NCBI GenBank assembly: GCA_023435335.1
Contig: JAEYRU010000231.1
Coordinates: 1-64,000, forward strand
Reading direction: 5' to 3'
From: Pseudomonadota bacterium
Lineage (GTDB): Bacteria; Pseudomonadota; Alphaproteobacteria; Rhizobiales; Rhizobiaceae
Length of the DNA stretch: 64,000 nt
Each line of letters begins with the position of its first letter. The stretch's first letter is position 1. The notes under the pieces were generated by a model. The model did no database searches and had not been told where the DNA came from. It saw only the letters and a list, made by a program, of their open reading frames with translations. Of the stretch, positions 41,891 through 50,857 are shown in pieces. Both the position numbers and the translations under genes were made by a program.

Positions 41891-42157
41891 ATGGACGAGC
41901 GCGTGCAAGACGATTTTGCAGACAATCAGCCGCGTGTGCGTATCTTCGGCCGCGCCGTCTGGATGCCGCAGTCGCGCCTGCTGCGGATCGTCTTCGGATT
42001 GTTCCTGATCCTTCTCGGCACGCTCGGATTCCTGCCTGTCCTTGGCTTCTGGATGATTCCGCTCGGCTTGCTCGTCCTTTCCTACGATTTTGCATCCGTG
42101 CGCCGGGCGCGACGTCGCTTTGACGTGTGGTGGGCGTCCAGACGGCGACGCAGGTAG
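41891..42157 (+). CDS. Small two-helix membrane protein
   Basis: The 88-residue protein has two adjacent hydrophobic helices (about 31-48 and 50-66) flanked by basic ends, with LGFLPVLGFWMIPLGLL in the middle and a very basic tail (RRARRRF...RRRRR). The pattern resembles small PGPGW-like putative transmembrane proteins, but I am not certain of the family. It is followed after 92 bases by another small membrane-anchored protein. Confidence 0.7.
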   Translation: MDERVQDDFADNQPRVRIFGRAVWMPQSRLLRIVFGLFLILLGTLGFLPVLGFWMIPLGLLVLSYDFASVRRARRRFDVWWASRRRRR

Positions 42158-42249
42158 CTGCCGCCGCATGGCCACAACCCTTCTGCGCCGGGCGGAACCT
42201 GTCCGCGCCTGGGGCATTAGACCTGGAGAATCCAGGTACGGAACACGGC

Positions 42250-42471
42250 ATGACCGACTTGAGCGAAAAAGGTCCGGGCCTGCTGAAGGTCGCGGCGAAG
42301 ATTGCAGCCATTTTCGTGGTGATCGTATCCGTCTTCGCTTTCACAAGGGACGGAGGACTGCGCGAAGCGGCAATCGTCACTTCGCCGGATGAAGTGGCGC
42401 AGCCCACCACCGGTGCCGCCAGCCCCCTTTCCGCCGTTGCAGCTCCTGCTGACCCTGTGATCGAGCAGTAA
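42250..42471 (+). CDS. Small membrane-anchored hypothetical protein
   Basis: The 73-residue protein has a short charged N-terminus, one membrane helix (about 12-32, LLKVAAKIAAIFVVIVSVFAF) and a proline/alanine-rich tail predicted to be disordered. No known domain is seen. The ribosome site is weak. It is the second of two small genes between the two tRNAs. Confidence 0.6.
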   Translation: MTDLSEKGPGLLKVAAKIAAIFVVIVSVFAFTRDGGLREAAIVTSPDEVAQPTTGAASPLSAVAAPADPVIEQ

Positions 42472-42543
42472 GCGGACACCACATTCCCGATCGGAAAGAG
42501 TGCCAGCTTAAGTCGGCGAGCGGCTCCAGACGCGCCGAGCCGC

Positions 42544-42572
42544 TTGACGAAGGATTCCGGCCCACCTATTGA
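42544..42572 (+). promoter_or_regulatory. Putative promoter of tRNA-Cys
   Basis: TTGACG and TATTGA are separated by 17 bases and end 22 bases before the tRNA-Cys 5' end. The match to the alphaproteobacterial housekeeping consensus is good. Confidence 0.5.
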
Positions 42573-42594
42573 ACCCGCCATGGTGCGTCGGCTG

Positions 42595-42668
42595 GGCCTC
42601 GTGGCGGAGTGGTTACGCAGAGGACTGCAAATCCTTGCACCCCGGTTCGATTCCGGGCGAGGCCTCCA
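42595..42668 (+). tRNA. tRNA-Cys (anticodon GCA)
   Basis: Acceptor arms GGCCTCG and CGAGGCC pair perfectly. The discriminator is T, as expected for tRNA-Cys, and CCA is encoded. The anticodon stem AGGA/TCCT encloses CTGCAAA, giving GCA. The T-loop GGTTCGATTCC is standard. Confidence 0.97.
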
Positions 42669-42761
42669 TCGCCTTGCACCATTCAGTCCGCGCGCCGCGC
42701 GAGGCTCGGGACACAGGTTTCACGGGCGCCTTCGCCGCGCCGCAGCCGGGCATGAAGCAGC

Positions 42762-43436
42762 ATGACATCCGATTTCGCAGAGCGCCGCCTCAAGATGGTC
42801 GATGGGCAGTTGCGCACCATCGATGTTAACAACGCCGCCGTCATCGATGCGGTGCTCGAGGTGCAGCGCGAGGAATTCGTGCCGCGCGCCAAGGCTGAGC
42901 TTGCCTATATCGATGAGGACATTGAGGTCGCTCAGGCGCGCCCGGGCCATCCGCCGCGCTTTCTGATGGAACCGGGACCGTTCGCCAAGCTGGTCCAGCT
43001 GGCCGAAATCCGCCCCGGCGACTTCGTGCTCGATATCGGCTGCGCGACCGGCTATTCCTCCGCAGTGCTGTCGCGCCTGGCCGGTTCCGTGGTCGCGGTG
43101 GAATGCGACAGCGAGCTTGCGCAGCTTGCCACCGAAACGCTCTCGCGCCTGGGCTTCGACAATGTTGCGGTCGTCGAGGGGCCGCTTGCCGAAGGTTATC
43201 CGGCCGAAGCGCCATATGACGTGATCTTTGTCGGCGGGGCGGTCGATGAGGTTCCGGAGGCGCTTCTGGCGCAGCTTCGCGATGGCGGCCGGCTCGTCAC
43301 AGTGGTGGGCCAAGGCAACGCCGGCATCGCGCAACTCTTTCTCAAGAGCGGCGGGATCGTAAGCAGCCGGCGAGTCTTCAATGCCGCCGTGCGCCGTCTT
43401 CCCGGATTCGAACGCGCCCCCTCTTTCCAGTTCTGA
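42762..43436 (+). CDS. Protein-L-isoaspartate O-methyltransferase-like protein
   Basis: The 224-residue SAM-dependent methyltransferase resembles Pcm. The N-terminus has MVDGQLRTIDV and VQREEFVPRA, then LMEPGPFAKLVQLAEI. The SAM-binding loop is LDIGCATGYSSAVL (near 91-104) with the acidic VAVECD (near 112-117). Its usual job is repair of isoaspartyl residues; the variant next to tolC is widespread in alphaproteobacteria and its substrate is not proven. It lies 182 bases upstream of tolC on the same strand. Confidence 0.87.
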   Translation: MTSDFAERRLKMVDGQLRTIDVNNAAVIDAVLEVQREEFVPRAKAELAYIDEDIEVAQARPGHPPRFLMEPGPFAKLVQLAEIRPGDFVLDIGCATGYSSAVLSRLAGSVVAVECDSELAQLATETLSRLGFDNVAVVEGPLAEGYPAEAPYDVIFVGGAVDEVPEALLAQLRDGGRLVTVVGQGNAGIAQLFLKSGGIVSSRRVFNAAVRRLPGFERAPSFQF

Positions 43437-43618
43437 GGCGCGCGGGCAACACTTGCCCCCCGGCCGAGGCCTGGCGCTGCGGATAAGTCCGATTGTTTCC
43501 TTGCACAGCCTGACGCCGCCGTGTAGCCATTCTGCGGGGGTGTAGTCCGGCCATCCGGCCGGATCGGGTAAGCTTTGGGTATGCGTTAGCATGTCCGACC
43601 AGCGCAGTGAGGTGGGTA

Positions 43619-45001
43619 GTGTCCCCAATCCGTAAGGGTCTAGCCGGAATCCTGGCTCTTTCCGCCGCTTTCCTGAGTTTCACTCCGGCGTCGGCCGAGA
43701 CCATTCTCGGGGCGCTCGCCAAGGCCTACAATAACAATTCGAGCCTTAATTCTGCGCGCGCCGGCGTGCGCGTGATCGACGAGGACGTGGCGATCGCCAA
43801 GTCCGGTTACCGTCCCGTCATCCGCGGCACATCGAACTGGAACCGCACGCGGCAGGCCGCTGGCGGCGTCAGCGTGGGGATCACCACCGGCTCCTTCGGC
43901 GTCGAGATCAGCCAGACGCTCTTTGACGGCTTCCAGACCAGGAACAATGTGCGGGCTGCGGAAGCCCGGGTGCGCGCTTCGAACGAATCGCTGCGCAATA
44001 CGGAGCAGAACACGCTTTTCGACGCTGCGGCCGCCTACATGGACGTGATTCGCGACCGTGAGATAGCGTCGTTCCGGGAGCGCAATCTCGAGTTCCTGGC
44101 CGAGCAGTTGCGTGCGGCCAATTCGCGGCTGGAGGTGGGAGAGGGCACGCGCACCGACGTCGCGCAGGCCGAGGCGAGCCGGCAGGCGGCGATCGCACAG
44201 CTTTCGGCGGCGCGAGCCCAGGTCGTCGCCAGCACGGCGCAGTACAGGCAGATTGTGGGAGAGGATCCGGGACGGCTCGACGGCGGTGCGCCACTCGCGC
44301 GGCTGATTCCGCGCAGCCTCGAGGAGGGTTTCGCGGTAGCCTTGCGCGAACACCCGGCCATCGTCGCTTCGGAGCACCTGATCGACGCCGCCGGCTTCAT
44401 GGTGAAGTCGTCCGAGGGCGCGCTGCTGCCGCAGGTCTCGGCCGGTGCCAGCGTGAGCACGAATTTCCGCGACTCGACGGCGCCGTCGCCCGCCAACCCG
44501 AACGGCTGGAGCGACCAAGCCAGCATCGGGGCCTCGCTGACGGTTCCGATTTACCAGGGAGGCCGGGTTTCCGCGACAGTGCGCAAGTCCAAGGAATCGC
44601 TCGGCCAGGCGCGGATCGACGCTGACGTGAACCGCGACCGCGTGCGTCAGGCGGTTGCCGCAGCCTGGGCCCAGTATGTCGCGTCCCAGGAAGCTGTTTC
44701 CGCCAATCGCCAGCTCGTGTCGGCCGCGCGCCTGGCACTGAACGGCGTCAGCGAGGAGCGCAACGTCGGCCAGCGCACGACGCTCGACGTGCTCAATGCC
44801 CAGGCCGACGTAACCAATGCGCAGATCAATCTGGCCAGCGCCGAGCGCGACGTCGTGGTGGCAAGCTATGCGATCCTGTCGGCGATGGGGCGGCTGTCGG
44901 CCAGCCAGCTCGGGCTCCAGGTGGCATTACACCGACCGGAAGAGCACTACAACGCGGTCAAGGACAAGTGGTTCGGACTGCGGACGCCCGACGGTCGCTG
45001 A
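43619..45001 (+). CDS. tolC: TolC-family outer-membrane channel protein
   Basis: The 460-residue protein has a signal peptide (ILALSAAFLSFTPASA) and the duplicated helix-strand architecture of outer-membrane efflux proteins. The first repeat contains SFGVEISQTLFDGFQTRNNV and the second SIGASLTVPIYQGGRVSATV. The pore-tip helices are rich in Ala/Gln/Asn. It forms the trimeric exit duct for type I secretion and multidrug efflux. The start is likely the GTG at 43619, 7-8 bases after GAGG; a GTG at 43607 is also in frame. A terminator follows. Confidence 0.92.
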   Translation: MSPIRKGLAGILALSAAFLSFTPASAETILGALAKAYNNNSSLNSARAGVRVIDEDVAIAKSGYRPVIRGTSNWNRTRQAAGGVSVGITTGSFGVEISQTLFDGFQTRNNVRAAEARVRASNESLRNTEQNTLFDAAAAYMDVIRDREIASFRERNLEFLAEQLRAANSRLEVGEGTRTDVAQAEASRQAAIAQLSAARAQVVASTAQYRQIVGEDPGRLDGGAPLARLIPRSLEEGFAVALREHPAIVASEHLIDAAGFMVKSSEGALLPQVSAGASVSTNFRDSTAPSPANPNGWSDQASIGASLTVPIYQGGRVSATVRKSKESLGQARIDADVNRDRVRQAVAAAWAQYVASQEAVSANRQLVSAARLALNGVSEERNVGQRTTLDVLNAQADVTNAQINLASAERDVVVASYAILSAMGRLSASQLGLQVALHRPEEHYNAVKDKWFGLRTPDGR

Positions 45002-45035
45002 GCTTCAATCCGAAGGCGCGGGTCAAATGACGCGG

Positions 45036-45064
45036 CCGCCCGATGTCGGGCGGTTGCTTATTTT
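45036..45064 (+). terminator. Rho-independent terminator of tolC
   Basis: The stem CCGCCCGA / TCGGGCGG with a very short loop is followed by TTGCTTATTTT, 35 bases after the tolC stop. Confidence 0.75.
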
Positions 45065-45189
45065 GTGCGCAAGAGTGCGGGTGGTGTCCTGGGGGATTCA
45101 ATCGACGCCGGGTGTCGGGTAGTCTCGGGACATGATTCGGTCTTTTGGCCGGCGAGCGGCGATCGATCAGGGAAGGCGGCGACACCATC

Positions 45190-45864
45190 ATGGCACAGGC
45201 AAGCAACGCCCCAGCGCGCGAACCCTCCATGGAGGAGATACTGGCGTCGATCCGGCGCATCATCGAAGACAGCGACACCACGCGCCGGGCTTCCGATGAC
45301 TTCCGGGATGACGAAGTGCAGGACGCCGAGCCTGCCGAGCAGGGCGATCAGCCTGAGTTCCATGGTCGGGCGGAGGAGCCGACCGTGCCCGAGGTGGAGG
45401 CGTTCCGCTCCGAATTCGCCGAGGCCGCCATTGCCGAAGTAACGACGCCTTCCGCGCAGCCGATCGAGCCGATGGGACATGTCAACGGGACGGCATCCCG
45501 CGCGAACGGCTTCGATGATCGTCACGACGGCTACGAGCCGGTTTTCGAGGAGGAAGAGGCCCCGCGGGAGACGCGGGCCGAGCCTGTGCGCGAAGCCCCC
45601 AGCGCGCCGCGGCAGGAAGTCCATGCGGACGACGCCGGCAGCCGCGGGGCGATCATCTCCGAATACGCGGGACGGCAGGTCGCTGCGGCGTTCGAGGAAC
45701 TGTCGGAAGCGTTCTCCGCCAGCCGCAAGCGCAGTTACGACGAGATCGCGGAGGAAATGATGCGGCCGATGCTGCAGGACTGGCTCGACAACAACCTTCC
45801 CCTGCTTGTCGAGCGCCTGGTGCGCGAGGAGATCGAGCGCGTGGCGCGCGGCGCGACGCGGTAA
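45190..45864 (+). CDS. popZ: PopZ-like polar organising protein (DUF2497)
   Basis: The 224-residue protein has the conserved N-terminal helix (EPSMEEILASIRRIIEDSD). A long acidic, proline-containing disordered middle (about 30-150) and the C-terminal oligomerisation helices follow (EEMMRPMLQDWLDNNLPLLVE then RLVREEIERVAR). PopZ condenses at cell poles and tethers ParB/centromere and signalling proteins in alphaproteobacteria. The position between tolC and valS is a common alphaproteobacterial arrangement. Two GATTC (possible CcrM) sites lie upstream at 45095 and 45134. A good terminator follows. Confidence 0.92.
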   Translation: MAQASNAPAREPSMEEILASIRRIIEDSDTTRRASDDFRDDEVQDAEPAEQGDQPEFHGRAEEPTVPEVEAFRSEFAEAAIAEVTTPSAQPIEPMGHVNGTASRANGFDDRHDGYEPVFEEEEAPRETRAEPVREAPSAPRQEVHADDAGSRGAIISEYAGRQVAAAFEELSEAFSASRKRSYDEIAEEMMRPMLQDWLDNNLPLLVERLVREEIERVARGATR

Positions 45865-45889
45865 TGCCCGCCCAGCATCGCTGATAGGA

Positions 45890-45914
45890 AAACGCCGCCC
45901 CTGGCGGCGTTTCC
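45890..45914 (+). terminator. Terminator after popZ
   Basis: A perfect 10-bp stem (AAACGCCGCC / GGCGGCGTTT, loop CCT) carries T residues at its 3' end, then TCCGTTT. It lies 25 bases after the popZ stop. Confidence 0.75.
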
Positions 45915-46005
45915 GTTTGGGGTGCGCCTTGGCCCGAGATTGACTTAATCCTGCCCTTCCGGTTTACACCGGCGCACGAATTCCCCCGAGATCGCGGAAC
46001 TTCCC

Positions 46006-48879
46006 ATGTTGGACAAGACCTACGACGCAGCCGCCGTCGAACCCAAGATAGCCAAGCGCTGGGAGGACGCCGACGCTTTTCGGGCGGGCGCCGGGGCAAA
46101 TCCCGGGGCAGACCCCTTTACCATCGTGATACCGCCGCCGAACGTGACCGGCTCGCTGCACATGGGCCACGCACTCAACAATACGCTGCAGGACATCCTG
46201 ACGCGCTTCGAACGCATGCGCGGCAAGAACGTGCTGTGGCAGCCCGGCATGGACCATGCCGGCATCGCCACGCAGATGGTCGTCGAGCGGCAACTGGCCG
46301 ACAGTGGAATTTCGCGCCGCGACCTGGGCCGCGACGAGTTCGTCAACCGCGTGTGGTCCTGGAAGGAACAGTCCGGCGGCTCGATCATCCACCAGTTGAA
46401 GCGGCTCGGCGCCTCGGCCGACTGGAGCCGCGAGCGCTTCACCATGGACGAGGGCCTGTCCGAAGCGGTGATCGAGGTCTTTGTCAGCCTCTACCGCGAA
46501 GGACTGATCTATCGCGGCAAACGGCTGGTCAACTGGGACCCCAAGTTCGAGACGGCGATATCCGACCTGGAAGTCGAGAATGTCGAGGTCGACGGCCATA
46601 TGTGGCACTTCAAGTACCCGCTGGCCGGCGGCGCGACCTACGAATACGTCGAGAAGGACGCCGACGGAAACGTCACGCTGCGGGAGACCCGCGACTACAT
46701 CTCGATCGCGACCACGCGTCCCGAGACAATGCTGGGCGACGGGGCGGTGGCGGTGCATCCCTCCGACGAGCGCTACAAGCCTATCGTCGGCATGCTGTGC
46801 GAGATACCGGTCGGGCCGAAGGAGCACCGGCGGCTGATCCCGATCATCACCGACGAGTATCCCGACCCCGACTTCGGGTCCGGCGCGGTGAAGATAACCG
46901 GCGCGCATGATTTCAACGATTACGGCGTCGCGGAACGCAACGGCATCCCGATGTATCGTCTGATGGACACGAAAGGCGCCATGCGCGCCGACGGTGAACC
47001 CTACGCAGTCGAGGCGGCAAAGGCGGCGGAGATCGTGAAGTCCAGCGATACGCCCGACATGAACACGGTCGATGCGATCAACCTCGTACCCGACCAGTAC
47101 CGGGGGCTTGACCGGTTCGAGGCGCGCAAGCGCGTCGTCGCCGACATCGAGGCGGAAGGGCTGATGATCGGCGTCGAGGACAAGAAGGTGATGCAGCCCT
47201 TCGGCGACAGGTCGCACGTCGTGATCGAGCCCATGCTGACCGACCAGTGGTTCGCGGACGCCAGGACGCTCGCCCAGCCGGCAATCGCTGCCGTGCGTGA
47301 GGGCCGCACCAGGTTCGTGCCCAAGACCTGGGAAAAGACCTATTTCGACTGGATGGAGAATATCCAGCCCTGGTGCATCTCACGCCAGTTGTGGTGGGGC
47401 CACCAGATCCCCGCCTGGTACGGGCCGGACGGCCATGTCTTCGTGGCGAAGACGGAGAAGGAGGCGCTGGACGACGCGGTCGAATACTATCTGGCGCTCG
47501 AAGGGCCATGGAAGGCCTTTGTCGAGGAAAAACTCGAGAACTTCGATCCGGGCTCCATCCTCACCCGGGACGAGGACGTGCTCGACACCTGGTTCTCGTC
47601 CGCGCTCTGGCCATTTTCCACGCTCGGCTGGCCGCACGAGACAGCGGAACTGAAGACCTATTACCAGACCGATGTGCTGGTGACCGGCTTCGACATCATC
47701 TTCTTCTGGGTTGCCCGGATGATGATGATGGGCCTGCATTTCATGGACGAGGAGCCGTTTCACACGGTCTATGTTCATGCCCTCGTTCGCGACAAGAACG
47801 GGCAGAAGATGTCGAAGTCCAAGGGCAACGTCATCGATCCGCTCGACCTGATCGGCGAATATGGGGCGGATGCATTGCGCTTCACGCTCGCGATCATGGC
47901 CGCGCAGGGGCGGGACGTGAAGCTCGACCCGGCGCGTATCGCGGGCTACCGCAATTTTGGCACCAAGCTCTGGAACGCCACCCGGTTCGCCGAGATGAAT
48001 GGCGTCGCGCATGGCGGCAGCCTCGATCCCGCCTCCGCGAAATTGACTGTCAACCGCTGGATCCTCACGGAGCTCAGCCGGGCAGCACAGTCCGTCACCG
48101 AAGGAATTGAGAACTTCCGCTTCAACGAGGCCGCAGGGTCGGCCTACCGCTTCGTGTGGAACCTCTTCTGTGACTGGTATGTCGAACTGCTGAAACCGGT
48201 TTTCGCCGGTGACGACGAGGCGGCCAAAACCGAGAGCCGTGCCGTGATGGCCCATGTGCTCGACGAGATCTACAAGCTGCTCCACCCCTTCATGCCGTTC
48301 ATGACCGAGGAATTGTGGGCGCAGACGGCCGAGGGACAAGAGCGTGCTACGCTTCTCTGCCACGCCGGATGGCCTTCGCCGGCCTTCATGGACGCCGACG
48401 CGGCGGCGGAGATCAATTGGCTGGTCGACCTAGTGTCCGGCATCCGCTCGGTGCGCTCGGAGATGAACGTTCCGCCCGCGGCGATAGCGCCGCTGATCCT
48501 GGTCGGCGCGGAAAGCCGGACGCGTGAGCGCGCCGCCCGCCACGACCCCGCGATCCGGCGTCTCGCCCGCGTGGGCGAGGTGGGCTTTGCCGACCATGCG
48601 CCGAAGGGCGCCGCGCAGATCGTCATCGGCGAGGCGACCGCTTGCCTGCCGTTCGGCGATCTGATCGACCTGGGGGCGGAAAAGGCACGGCTTTCCAAGG
48701 AGCTGGCGAAGAACGCCGACGAAATCGGACGCATTGAAAAGAAACTCGGCAACGAGAAATTCGTGGCCAACGCGCCTGCCGAGATCGTCGACGCTGAACG
48801 CGAGAAGCTGGCGGAGCTTACAGAAGCTCGCGCGCGTATCGAGACTGCGCTGGCCCGCGTACGAGAAGCCTCAAGCTAG
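46006..48879 (+). CDS. valS: Valine-tRNA ligase
   Basis: The 957-residue class I synthetase charges tRNA-Val. The HIGH-type motif is in NVTGSLHMGHA (near 46-56) and the KMSKS loop is intact at 601-605 (QKMSKSKGN). The editing (CP1) domain, with the TTRPETMLGD motif, spans about 200-350. A C-terminal coiled coil (about 895-957) contacts the tRNA. Full length is usual for alphaproteobacteria. It is an isolated gene after the popZ terminator. Confidence 0.98.
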   Translation: MLDKTYDAAAVEPKIAKRWEDADAFRAGAGANPGADPFTIVIPPPNVTGSLHMGHALNNTLQDILTRFERMRGKNVLWQPGMDHAGIATQMVVERQLADSGISRRDLGRDEFVNRVWSWKEQSGGSIIHQLKRLGASADWSRERFTMDEGLSEAVIEVFVSLYREGLIYRGKRLVNWDPKFETAISDLEVENVEVDGHMWHFKYPLAGGATYEYVEKDADGNVTLRETRDYISIATTRPETMLGDGAVAVHPSDERYKPIVGMLCEIPVGPKEHRRLIPIITDEYPDPDFGSGAVKITGAHDFNDYGVAERNGIPMYRLMDTKGAMRADGEPYAVEAAKAAEIVKSSDTPDMNTVDAINLVPDQYRGLDRFEARKRVVADIEAEGLMIGVEDKKVMQPFGDRSHVVIEPMLTDQWFADARTLAQPAIAAVREGRTRFVPKTWEKTYFDWMENIQPWCISRQLWWGHQIPAWYGPDGHVFVAKTEKEALDDAVEYYLALEGPWKAFVEEKLENFDPGSILTRDEDVLDTWFSSALWPFSTLGWPHETAELKTYYQTDVLVTGFDIIFFWVARMMMMGLHFMDEEPFHTVYVHALVRDKNGQKMSKSKGNVIDPLDLIGEYGADALRFTLAIMAAQGRDVKLDPARIAGYRNFGTKLWNATRFAEMNGVAHGGSLDPASAKLTVNRWILTELSRAAQSVTEGIENFRFNEAAGSAYRFVWNLFCDWYVELLKPVFAGDDEAAKTESRAVMAHVLDEIYKLLHPFMPFMTEELWAQTAEGQERATLLCHAGWPSPAFMDADAAAEINWLVDLVSGIRSVRSEMNVPPAAIAPLILVGAESRTRERAARHDPAIRRLARVGEVGFADHAPKGAAQIVIGEATACLPFGDLIDLGAEKARLSKELAKNADEIGRIEKKLGNEKFVANAPAEIVDAEREKLAELTEARARIETALARVREASS

Positions 48880-49091
48880 GCTTTCATCCCGGCTGGCGTC
48901 GCGAACACGCCGGCAACGCCTTGTGTTGATTCGGCAACACTCTTTCAACAACCTCTGCGCTATAGAAGGCGCGGGGGTCGGGATGCCCATTTCCCGCCAT
49001 AAATACGGCGCACGCCGAAACCGTTCTTGCGCACCAGAAGCGGAAGGACGGCGGTCGTGACGATTGCGGCCTAGGAAGTGCAAGACGGTCG

Positions 49092-49895
49092 ATGTGTGAA
49101 ATCTCGGCATTGAGGGCAAGCATCATGGTAGCGGCTTTCGCCGCCTTATCGCTTGCTGCGGCCGGTCCTGCCCACGCGCTCGACGAAAGGACCGTGGTCA
49201 CCAAGCCGGAACGTAGCCCGTGGGCCGTCTTCCGCTTCGGCTTCTCCGCCTACAAGCAGGGACACAAGCAGGAAGCCGTAGAGGCCTATCGCTATGCGGC
49301 CGAGAACGGCCAGCTTGGAGCACGCTGGAAGCTTGCGCGCATGTATGCCGAGGGTGACGGCGTGGCGCGTGACGACTACGAAGCCTTCAAGTTCTTCAGC
49401 GAGATCGCCCGACAGGACGTCGAACCCGGCACGCCCGAGGAAAGCTACGTATCGGACGCCTTGGTGGCTATCGCGCGTTATGTGAAGACGGGGATACCTG
49501 GTACCCCGGTAAAGGCGAACCCGCAGGCCGCGCAGGAGTATTACATGCGCGCAGCCGCCACCTACCGGAATCCGGACGCTCAGTACGAAATGGGCATGAT
49601 GTTTCTGCAGGGCGAAGGCGTGAAGAAGAATGTCCGCCAGGCGGGACGCTGGCTCCAGCTTGCCGCCGAGAAGGGTCACGCCGCCGCGCAGGCGACGCTA
49701 GGCAACCTGCTCTGCGAAAGCGGCAGCGTGGTCGTCGGCCTCGCCATGATGACCGCGGCGCTGGAACGTGCACAGCCGAGCGACCTCGAATGGGTCCGCG
49801 ATGCGCAGGAAGCCTGCTTCTCACTGGCGAGCGAGGCGGACCGCCGCACGTCGGTCGCGCTCTCGGAAGACATGCTGAAGAAGCCTCTCCACTAG
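49092..49895 (+). CDS. exoR: ExoR-like secreted Sel1-repeat regulator
   Basis: The 267-residue protein matches ExoR of rhizobia in length and layout. A signal peptide (MVAAFAALSLAAAGPAHA) is followed by tandem Sel1/TPR-like repeats: KLARMYAEGDGVARDDYEAF, MGMMFLQGEGVKKNVRQA and LGNLLCESGS. In Sinorhizobium, periplasmic ExoR inhibits the ExoS-ChvI two-component system and so controls succinoglycan, flagella and symbiosis. The start is either 49092 or the internal ATG at 49125, which has GAGGG nine bases upstream. A TATAGA sequence at 48961 may be its promoter -10. Confidence 0.88.
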   Translation: MCEISALRASIMVAAFAALSLAAAGPAHALDERTVVTKPERSPWAVFRFGFSAYKQGHKQEAVEAYRYAAENGQLGARWKLARMYAEGDGVARDDYEAFKFFSEIARQDVEPGTPEESYVSDALVAIARYVKTGIPGTPVKANPQAAQEYYMRAAATYRNPDAQYEMGMMFLQGEGVKKNVRQAGRWLQLAAEKGHAAAQATLGNLLCESGSVVVGLAMMTAALERAQPSDLEWVRDAQEACFSLASEADRRTSVALSEDMLKKPLH

Positions 49896-49919
49896 CGAGG
49901 CTGCGCGCCGCTGGTGCCC

Positions 49920-50732
49920 TCAGGCCGCGGCGGGCAGGAAAGCCAGCTCCACCGCCGCCGGTACGTGGTCGGACGGCGTTTCCCACGCCCTGACATGCTT
50001 CTCGATCGATGCAGAGACCAGTCGGTCCGCGGCTTCGGGCGAGAGCATCAGATGATCGATGCGGATGCCGTTGTTCTTCTGCCAGGCTCCTGCCTGGTAG
50101 TCCCAGAAAGTATAAACGCCGGGACCCTCGTCGACGGCGCGTATCGCATCGGTGAGCCCCATTCCTTCGAGGCGCCAGAACGCTTGCCGGCTTTCCGGTT
50201 GGAACAGGGCGTCGTTCACCCAGTTCTCGGGGAACTTCGCGTCGAGCGGCTGAGGGATGACGTTGTAGTCGCCGGCCACCACCATGGGTTCCTCGAGGGT
50301 GAGACGGTCGCGGGCCCAGGTCTCGAGCCGGGCCATCCAGCCGAGCTTGTAGGCGAATTTCTCGGTTTCGACGGGATTACCGTTGGGCAGATAAAGAGAC
50401 ACCACCCGCAGCGCGGTCTTCCTGCCGCGCGCGTCACGAACGGAGAACACGCCTTCGATGAACCGCGCCTGCTCATCGGCCTCGTCGCCGGCGAGCCGGC
50501 GATTGACCTCGTCGAACCGCAGTTTCGACAGGATGGCGACGCCGTTGAAGCCCTTCTGGCCATGCGTCTCGACATGGTAGCCAAGCGCCTCGATCTCGAG
50601 GCGGGGAAAGCCCTCGTCCACCGTCTTGATCTCCTGCAGGCAGACGATGTCGGGCTGGCTTTCCTGGAGCCAATGTACGAGGTTCTCGATGCGGGCGCGG
50701 ACCCCGTTGATGTTCCAGGTAACGATTTTCAT
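49920..50732 (-). CDS. xthA: Exodeoxyribonuclease III (AP endonuclease)
   Basis: The 270-residue protein has the exonuclease III/EEP fold with its catalytic signature. Asn in TWNINGVRAR, Glu in LQEIKT (near 35), VAGDYNVIP (Asp/Asn pair near 150), RIDHLMLSP and terminal SDHVPAA (Asp-His) are all intact. It cuts abasic sites and removes 3' blocks in base-excision repair. It lies 24 bases from the convergent exoR gene. Confidence 0.95.
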   Translation of the reverse strand: MKIVTWNINGVRARIENLVHWLQESQPDIVCLQEIKTVDEGFPRLEIEALGYHVETHGQKGFNGVAILSKLRFDEVNRRLAGDEADEQARFIEGVFSVRDARGRKTALRVVSLYLPNGNPVETEKFAYKLGWMARLETWARDRLTLEEPMVVAGDYNVIPQPLDAKFPENWVNDALFQPESRQAFWRLEGMGLTDAIRAVDEGPGVYTFWDYQAGAWQKNNGIRIDHLMLSPEAADRLVSASIEKHVRAWETPSDHVPAAVELAFLPAAA

Positions 50733-50857
50733 GCAAACCCCGGTGGCCTAGTTACAATGCTGTTGATGGCAAACGTGCAGGCGCCACGCTACGTTTTCAT
50801 GGCGCTCCTCACCCATCTATCCAGAACGGGCGGGCGTTGAGAAGGGGGCAGACGGGG